From positions 6,076,001 to 6,140,000 of the forward strand of contig JBANAY010000003.1 of the NCBI GenBank assembly GCA_037952775.1: a DNA stretch of 64,000 nucleotides, given 5' to 3'. The stretch comes from Clonostachys chloroleuca. Its lineage: Eukaryota > Ascomycota > Sordariomycetes > Hypocreales > Bionectriaceae. A program made the position numbers and the translations under genes. Of this stretch, positions 56,409 to 64,000 are shown piece after piece. The notes under the pieces were generated by a model that was not told the origin of the DNA, searched no databases, and saw only the letters and a list, made by a program, of their open reading frames with translations. Every line of letters starts with the position of its first letter. Positions within the stretch are counted from its first letter, which is position 1.

Positions 56409-57217
56409 ATGAAGTTCTTTACTATCCTGTTTGCGCTCGCTGTTGTGCATACCAATGCGCTCCCAACAACAAACGTTGTGGTTTCAGAAGAGGTTTCACA
56501 TCTCGAGAAACGGAGCTTTCTCAATCAAAACGATCTTGAAGCCGGACCTGCCTCCCAATGCCCAGAGGCTATTCTCATCTTTGCTCGTGGCTCTACTGAG
56601 CCGGGCAACATGGTATAACTCCATCCTCCTTTACGCAGTAACGGATAGTATTCATATTCTATAGGGTCTTGTGGCTGGTCCCGCCCTTGCTGCAACAATC
56701 CAAGCCCAATATGACAACATCTGGGTCCAGGGCGTTGGCGGTGCATATACAGCACTGATTTCCCCCAACTACCTTCCGAACGGGACAAATCGCCAGTCTA
56801 TTGATGAGGGCAAGAGACTCTTTCAACTAGCCAACATCAAGTGTCCAAAGACCCCAGTCATTGCAGGCGGCTATAGGTAAATTATCCCCAGGGCATAAAA
56901 AAAAATGTGACAATAGTCTAACTTAATGTAGCCAAGGAACAGCCGTTATCTGGAATGCAATCTCTGAGCTCAACGAGGTTGTCAGAAATAACATTGTGGG
57001 GGTTACTCTATTTGGGTACACCAAGAATTTGGAGAACAAGGCCCAGATTCCAAACTATCCTCCAGAGAGAACGGCAGTGTTTTGCGAATATGCTGATGCA
57101 GTCTGTCTTGGAATTATGATCCCTGTGCCATCTCACTTTTTCTATGCGGACGATGCCATTGGAGCTGCCCCAAGGTTCCTGACGGCACAAATCGCAGCCT
57201 ATGTGCCCCCGCAGTAA
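56409..57217 (+). CDS. Cutinase
   Basis: Secreted serine esterase that hydrolyses plant cutin, 233 residues. Exons 56409-56612, 56665-56876 and 56932-57217 are all in phase, and the second intron splits the catalytic Ser codon. It has a signal peptide MKFFTILFALAVVHTNALP, followed by a propeptide-like stretch with a dibasic site (LEKRS). The mature part has the family pattern SQCPEAILIFARGSTEPGN, the nucleophile GGYSQGTAV (Ser about 139), the loop FCEYADAVCLG with the catalytic Asp, and PSHFFYADDA with the catalytic His. Four Cys suited to the two usual disulfides are present. Length and spacing are normal for the family, so it looks functional. Its presence suggests a plant-associated or plant-degrading fungus. 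No neighbouring partner is evident. Confidence 0.93.
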
Positions 57218-60200
57218 ATCTTGGTGGTAGCTGGGGTGCTAAGTTTGGATCCAGCCTAAGAATATTAAGCGGTTCTGGCCTGGGTTAAATTTCCCAATAA
57301 GATAGCCTTAATCAATGCATAATTTGGCTATTCAAGATACATGTGTGTATACGGTGTACTGTGTATCCTTGGTTTGGAGCGGCGGATCTCCCCATCCTTC
57401 AGGGCTCTACATAGCGGTGTTCTTCAATCTGAGATGCCAAGCAGCGGGCGTGAGACGATGGCAAGCTGGCGAAAAGTGGAGGACTCTCACTCCGCACTTA
57501 GAAGTCAAGTCCGCTCTAAGCGACTGCCGAGCGGACAGCGGCCGCCCTCCCCCGATTACTCCCCTATTAATCTATGAAGGAGGGGGGTGTGAAAGCTGGT
57601 CGACGACGGTGCATTGTATAGCCTGGAAGGGTGGAGACTTGGCTAGAACGAGGTTGAGAGAGCAGTCCCTAATTTATGCACAGGAAGGGGGTATGGTATG
57701 ATGTTCCCTTTCTGATTCCCTGCTTTCTCCTCCCTTATTCCAAATCATAGGCCCACAACACCTATGCCCTCCTATCGACTAAAAAAGTGCTAGTGAGAAC
57801 ACTCAGGTGGCGGTGACAAAGGCTTACCTGATCTGAGTGAGCAAGCCTGTCATCATCATCAATAGGTGTCTGCTTCCTGGTGGCAAATTTACAGTCATGA
57901 AATTTGAAGATGGAATCTTACGGAATTCTGCACTTTTTGGTGATAAGTATGCCTGCTGCCTCCTGAACGTGGGATTGAAACGGCGTAGTTGCCACGAGGG
58001 ACGTGTTGATTAGAGGGGACCAAATGCGGAACCTCGTATCTCTTGCCGCATGTCTGGGATTGAGCAGATGCGGCCAAACAAAAGAGAAGATCATTTGCCG
58101 CGTGACGAGGTTGCATTAGTGGCTTTACACAAACCTTGCCGCCGTAAAACTGAGCTCACTCCTTCTCGCCGTACGTGTTTTACGGTATCTCGATTGCATA
58201 CCGTATTGTGACTACCAAAAGGGGGGCCCAACCAAGTAACAGAGGATACCTAGGGGAGCATACGCTATTATGGAAAACTTCTCGAGCTGTGTTCGGGGAC
58301 TCCAAATAGAGGAACAGCTTTATGTGAGGATGGGGAGAGCTTTTCTGTCCCATCCCCCCCCGGAGACTACGCAAACTTTTTCCAAACCCGGAGTTGTCAA
58401 GACTACTACAACTTCTGACACTCCGCTGACCGTTCTCCAACCCTATATTACAACAGCCAGTACTAGACGTAGAAGAATAGGCAATTGTATAAGAATAAGG
58501 GCTAGACCTCTTGTATGGCTGTCTCGTTTGTTTCGTATCGGTTTGATGGGGGAGGTTGTGTCGTTCACTTCGTGAACACGTCGCGCTCGGCATCGTACCG
58601 CGCTCTAAGTACGCGATTTATGTAATTGAGAATGGGATTACTTGGAGTGAGGCAGTTAGCCTTCGGTAAACCCTAAGCCTCTTTCCTGCATTCTTATTAA
58701 GTTCGTGACGTTCTCTTGGATGGGTAGCTCGGTCGAGTTCTGGGAGTGGCCAGCGCCCACTTGAGTCGACGGTCGTTTTGTACCAGCAGATCGAGATCGC
58801 AAAGATAATATTGAATGACTTTCTATAACGTGTTCTTTTAGCGAAAAACAAGTCGATTAGGAAGTGATATTGTGTTCGAAGGAGGCACGAGTTTGGAGAA
58901 TGTTTCGCGTCGGACTAGAATTCATCGATCGTACTCGGTAAAGATGAAAAAGGATGTCGAACAAAATTTGCTCCCAAGATTTCTTCAAAGTATATGGAAT
59001 CTATTGTCCGTCACAGAGTCGAAGAAAGGGAAAACGTGAACATAAAGTGCTGGATCAGTTTCGCAGTGTCGAATCGTGTCGGCTAGATTAGGGGCAGTAT
59101 AGAGGCAAGTCTGGGGGAGCTCATGGCTCACCTGTGACGCAGATGGTGAAGGTATGTTCGAGTAAGCAGTTTGAGGAGATTCAGAGAGTGCCAAAATATA
59201 CTCAAATAATCAAGAAACATTACAAAGCTGACCATATCAATAGAATCTTCTATTCCAGTTGCTCGTGATCGCCACGCGGCTTAAGTTCGGAAGCGTCCGT
59301 CAGGCCTTAGCAACCCTTTAGTAATGCCATTCTCAGTCGATGTCTCTTAATAATGCAACTCTCAGGCTTACCGATCACCTGGGACTTGGATGACCTAATT
59401 TTGAGGCAATTTGGGGAAAATTCATTTGAATTGAAACAAGACCTCGTTTGAATTTTTTTCTCAAAGACCAGCCGCTGCCACGTCTTAACACGGCTAATTC
59501 TTTGGTAACACGGCTACTCCAGGCCCCATAAATATGCTTTTATCATTGGTAGCTCCAGAGAGTTACTCAGCTTCTCCCTTCTGCTGGACTCCTACCCTGT
59601 ACTCAGTAGAAGCCGCAAATAACTCGTTCATAACATCATTTACCTTATCTATTTGTCTTGTTGCGCGGGTCTTTGCTTCATGTAGTAAATAAGTTGCCTT
59701 CATAGGTATATATTGGAAAAGAAGAGGTGATTCTGGCAAGATGCCACAACTTGATTGGATTAGGCGATTTCTTACTCCGACTGCCAGCGCCATCACCACA
59801 AAGAAAAACTTGTGATGTTTCTTGCTCAATCACTGTTCAGCTACAGTTGGACATACCAACACATGCCCGTGTGTTGGCCGCCTGTACTGAATAAGTTGGT
59901 AGCCCAATTGTTTACTATGTCGGCCCCCTTGAGTGTGGAAAATCAATCGGATGATGTGAATGCTCATAGCTAAGAGACATGACCGTAGTGTTTGAGCTGG
60001 GCCTCTGGATCAGCTAGAAGCTCAATTGATGAGCGTAAAAACAAAGCACTACCGGGGTGAAGGCAGGTGTGGCATACACATGTAGATGCTTGTATGGTGA
60101 CTCGAGAAATGAAAGATGAATTTGGACGAGTGGTGCAGCTTCAAAATCACTCAACAATCACAGAGTTAATAATCTGGTACATCTCATTCGTCCATGAAGA

Positions 60201-61845
60201 TCCTCGCGCCGAGAAACATCGCGAGCGATGCGAAGCCATCTGAGATTTATTAATTGGCTATATTTCATTCGTTGAATAAGATCCTCGAACCATTCGGGCG
60301 GGCGAAAAGCAAGCTTGTTCACCCTTACTACGTAGTATTAACGGCCGGAAACCGGCAACGGGCCTTGTCCATCACCGGGAATATGACGGTTTTCCAAATT
60401 CAGGGCTGGCAATAAACTCGCGTTGTCGGATCCGAGCTTGAAATATGGCGGGGACTGGCACCAGACTTGCTGCTGTATGGCGTCATGGTCCCCCGTGTGC
60501 AAAACCACAAGGGGCTGCAGAGCGGGATCTGGCGAATGGAGGGGCTGCATTCTGGTGTGCTCGGATTCCGACTCTTTGAGGTTGGCTGGGGACTTTTGAA
60601 GCGAGCCGGGTTCTCCCAGGTCCCCCTGATGGATCAAGCTGCTCGCTTATGGCCGTCCGCCAACCAGGACTGCCTGTTGAGCAAGGAAACACGAGAAAGA
60701 GCCCAGGCAGCACTATGGCTGCAGGAGAGCTAACGTGAGTGGGCGTAATGGCTGGGAAGCGGACCGAAGTGACGCACCCAGGGCAGGGAAGGGTTCCCTT
60801 CGCAGGGCAGAAGATGAATCCACAAATGAGATGGAGGGACTTGGATTTTGAGTTTCGCCATCCCAGACGAATGGCATTCTCAGCACCCCGAGAGATCGAC
60901 ACCGGTCGATTAAGCATGGAAGATTCGACGGCAGAAGACCCCTGTTAAGGCCCTTTTACACGCGAGACCGCGAACAGCGAAGCCGACCGACAGATTTCCG
61001 GATGGTCGTCTCTCGACACCACATTCCGGTGAGGGATCCAAGCCAAGGCATTCTCTTCACTGGAGGATTGCGCCAGCCATTTGTTGACCATAATGGCTGC
61101 TCAAAATCCCGAACTTCAGCCCCTATCTACACGGCAGCAGAACTCAGGCACATAAGCTATTCATTACTGTAGTAATAGCAAGGCCCTAGGGAATTACAAT
61201 AATTAATGGGCAGATAATGAACGAAATTGCGTTGTACAATTTACAGGGTGGTGGTAACCGAGCGGTTTCAATGTGTCGCAAGGAGGGCATCGTGGCATTC
61301 GTGTGCAATACCCCTGCCCAGCTCTATCCTTCCATGCCGGCTTCCATGCATTCAGGTCTGACGTAGATCAATCAGCGTGTAGCAAAAAAAAAAACAAAGA
61401 TAATGCGCGGAAAAAATATGCCGTTGGTCCCACTGGGCGTCGGTGGGAGTGACGTTTCCCCCAGCAGTACATTGGCTTTGTCTTCTTTTACACGCGCTGA
61501 CAGTGCCATCTGTCAAGCCGAATCGCCTCCGAGAGGCCTTGGGACCGGCACCGGCATCTAAACTAAGTCAATTCTCACCGGAGGGCAACGCGTCCCCCAG
61601 GAACGGTGAGATACTCGCGATTATCTCTCATGCTCCTCGTCGGGCGAGAACATGGAAAAGGCATGTGTCTCCCTACATATAAGCATCTCACCCTCCTCAA
61701 TCTGGACGTGGTTACTGAAGAGCCAGATCAGCTTCGGCTTACTCCAACACATCACCACTCTCAATTAATAAGAACGAAATTCCACACCCTATATCAATAT
61801 ATGTTTTTATAACTCCCAACACAAGCACACACGCCTTGAAGTATC
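57218..61845. other. Long gene-poor region, about 4.6 kb
   Basis: No convincing gene. A GC-richer block with G/C runs (57400-57600 and 58320-58360) and a perfect short hairpin GTTCACTTCGTGAAC near 58562 may be remnants of mobile DNA. A minus-strand frame at 59563-59829 (88 codons, MSKKHHKFFFVVMALAVGV at its start) could be a small secreted or membrane protein but has no homology that I recognise. AACACGGCTA occurs twice at about 59488-59518. At about 60180-60290 two similar copies of a CTCATTCGT...GATCCTCG stretch are seen. A run of 12 A residues lies near 61384. Confidence 0.4.
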
Positions 61846-63274
61846 ATGTCGTCAGCAAATATTCAACTGCCAATGGTCTCAACGTGGGACTCGAAGCCCT
61901 CGGGATTGAGAAAGAGCTCTCCCTCATCTACACGATCCGCATCCACGCGATCCAAGGCATCATCCTCGCATAGAGTTACAAAGCGGTCTAGTCCTCATGT
62001 TGAATCTACCATGTCCTACAATGACCACCTCGTTCATGCCCATGGCGGCGCTGGTCGTCGAGGGAAACGGGTCTGGAAGGCTTGCGAGCGATGTCGTATG
62101 AAGAAGACCAAGGTATGAATTGTTCAGTCATTAATGTCGAGTCTTCTTTCCCATATGTAGTCGACTAATTATTCGTATCATTAGTGCGATGGTGAATTTC
62201 CCTGCCAGCGTTGCAACGATGATGGTTTGATCTGCACTGCGAGCGTGAGAAAGAGACCTGGATATAAACAACTACCAAGCGGGTATGTCTTGAGCCCATA
62301 TTGCAGTTTCCTTACGGTGTTGCACCCGAGTCGATCGCTATTTACTAACGGCAATGGATAGATACGCCGAGGTGCTGGAGAATACTCAATTGGTTCTTGT
62401 CGCGACGATCCGCAAGCTTTACGAAATGGTTCGTAATCATGACGAGTGGCACTTTGGGGAACCCCGTTGCAATGACCGTGGGCAAGCCATCATTCACAAC
62501 ATTGCCCAGAAGCTGGCCTGCATTCGTTCCAATGGAGACATAGATCTTCCCGTCCAGTCTGTGTTCCCCGAGGACATGGAGGGCATGGAGCAACTCGCTA
62601 GTATCCTCAGGAAGCAACAGGCGACTTTGGAGGCCGAGGACGGCTGCAACAAGAGTAGTGACGGGTTTAGTGGCTGCAGCACAGAGGCCAACTCCCCTGA
62701 ATACCACTCTGATCTGGACCACGAGCTGTGCGTTCCAGGCCCTGAGGGCCAGGACAACTCTCTACAGAGGTCCTACACCCCAGAGAGTATTGGAACTGCC
62801 AGCAACCAGCTTGCCCTCGCGGAGAGTTCCGAACTGGGAAATTATCAAATTTACCCCTCATCACAGCTCGATGATTTCTCTTATACGTGGGAGACGTCAA
62901 CATTCCAACCTTGCTATGATGATGAAAGCAGCCAAAGTCCATCACAGGCTCAGTTTAACAAGACAGACGTCTGTACTGAGCCATTTGGACTCAGTGGAGA
63001 GTTAGAGCCCACCACATTGCAGACGGATTCTGAACAAGACTCCCAGGTTCCTTTCATGCCTTGCAATGCCCCCTTACCGTGGCAGTATTCCAAGCCAAGA
63101 GCCATAGACGATTCGATGCTGCAGCAATTGTTGCGGCTCAGCGATATAAAGGGACTCGGCATTGATTCTGATATGTTGAATCGTCTCATTAACCAAGAGA
63201 CACTCTCGGCTCATTTGGAGGCAACCAGCCATCTTGAAGAGCCGATGGAATACTCTGCATACGGAGGCTTTTAA
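61846..63274 (+). CDS. Zn(II)2Cys6 transcription factor
   Basis: Nuclear fungal binuclear-cluster regulator of 425 residues. Exons 61846-62112, 62185-62282 and 62362-63274 are joined in phase (GTATGA...TTAG and GTATGT...ATAG); the first intron lies inside the zinc cluster. The cluster is canonical: C80-x2-C83-x6-C90-x5-C96-x2-C99-x6-C106 (CERCRMKKTK then CDGEFPCQRC), preceded by a Ser/Thr/Arg-rich N-terminus and GRRGKR. After it comes RKRPGYKQLPSGYAEVLENTQ and a conserved-looking middle (YEMVRNHDEWHFGEPRCNDRG, IHNIAQKLACIR, LPVQSVFPEDMEGMEQL). The C-terminal 200 residues are acidic and Gln/Ser-rich, suited to activation. No large fungal_trans domain is seen. It lies 8.6 kb beyond the PKS, across a gene-poor gap, so it is not clearly the cluster regulator. 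Its targets are unknown. Confidence 0.9.
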
Positions 63275-64000
63275 CGAGTTGTATGATTCTGTGTCGAGCA
63301 AATAGAACAAAAAGCTCAGACATCGGTTTTCCTTTTATACAAATGAACACGATAGAATATAATAGAATACTGGAGAATAGACGGATTGCATAGATTTTGT
63401 GAGAGGGAATCGAATTTCAGTTGTCCATTTTATTCAAGACTCATTAAGCGTGTGTAATTCCTTATCAGATGAGACCGGCTGCTTCGGGGTGGCAAGCCTC
63501 AACTGCATCAACAACAACAATTCCAAATCGAAGCCTTGCCTTATTTCTTGATATTATTGAAGCCTTACATTATGCTTAGTGTTTTGGATTTTGCCACCAA
63601 GATTTCGATCTGGAGTCCAGCCGTGGTGGTTATCATGCGTTGTACGTTGCACTCAGTCAGGATTACAAATGCTGATCCATGCAGCTCGACGGATTACCCA
63701 TCAGTCAGTCCACCTTATATTTGGAACCACGACGAATCACAGCGTAATATGCAACTGCATCTATGAGACCTATCATGATGTTGTACGCCATCAAGCGGGT
63801 GACATATAAGTTGAGGATTTCAAAAAGTGAGCTGCTTATTTTCAAGTCTGCGACTAAGATTATCATATTATTGAGTGCTAATAATACGTAATTAAGAGAT
63901 ACTATAGCGTACATTGTTACTTTGACCCTCAATTACTCTGTTGATCGTAGATAGTAGTCTGTTCATAAACACTCTTCCATTAGATACACCATTCCTCCTG
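63275..64000. other. Downstream flank to the window edge
   Basis: About 0.7 kb of AT-rich sequence with no supported gene. Overlapping short frames at 63536-63932 show no motif. Confidence 0.4.

Noticed and set aside
60483..60917. 144-codon minus-strand frame in the gene-poor region
   Set aside because: Pro/Ser/Arg-rich without motifs and with equally long overlapping frames on the other strand.
61250..61320. tRNA-Ser/Leu-like AACCGAGCGGTTTCAA
   Set aside because: No anticodon stem or T-arm can be folded after it.
1..64000. CRISPR arrays, bacterial operons, rRNA genes
   Set aside because: No regularly spaced repeats or rRNA-like blocks; the intron-rich genes are eukaryotic.

Overview
The window is from a filamentous ascomycete, probably a Sordariomycete (inferred). 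The evidence is many short introns of about 48-80 nt with GTRNGT/YAG borders, plus fungal families: HET domain, highly reducing polyketide synthase, Zn2Cys6 factor, cutinase and a fungal rhodopsin-like membrane protein. Two AT/TA-rich decayed islands have glutamine-to-stop changes of the kind made by repeat-induced point mutation (RIP). Exon-intron structures were worked out by hand from splice signals, reading phase and family motifs; phase closes for each multi-exon model except where a break is stated.

Layout. 0-10 kb: a hypothetical gene (133-1436, -), a RIP-like island (2.0-2.7 kb), an aminoglycoside/choline-kinase-like phosphotransferase (3133-4360, -), a seven-helix rhodopsin-like membrane protein (6174-7512, +), then a transposon graveyard with a MITE-like element with long terminal inverted repeats (8558-8762) and a decayed ORF (9479-9826). 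10.4-18.7 kb: one giant minus-strand gene that looks like two or more genes until spliced. It joins a sacsin/NO VEIN-type GHKL ATPase, a DUF3883-like nuclease-fold domain with altered catalytic residues, and a HET domain (about 2,616 residues if one lost base is allowed for). 20.5-36.6 kb: an MFS transporter with an unusual repeated N-terminus, a mitochondrial-type glutathione S-transferase with a single-base frameshift, a C2H2/AT-hook-like nuclear protein, a gene broken by one TAG codon, a large glycosylated membrane protein and an alpha/beta-hydrolase.

38-57 kb: a secondary-metabolism and lipid neighbourhood. It holds a secreted carboxylesterase, an acyl-CoA ligase, a complete KS-AT-DH-MT-ER-KR-ACP polyketide synthase, a decayed 2,4-dienoyl-CoA reductase and a cutinase. 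The ligase, synthase, esterase and (once) reductase would fit a polyketide/acyl ester pathway; no P450 or dedicated transporter lies beside them. A Zn2Cys6 regulator (61846-63274) closes the window after about 4.6 kb without a convincing gene.

The most interesting object is the GHKL-nuclease-HET fusion. HET domains trigger cell death in fungal non-self recognition, and GHKL ATPase plus nuclease-fold combinations recur in defence systems, so an allorecognition or immune role is a reasonable inference. Two genes carry a one-base loss in a short homopolymer, so base-level assembly error must be excluded before calling them pseudogenes.
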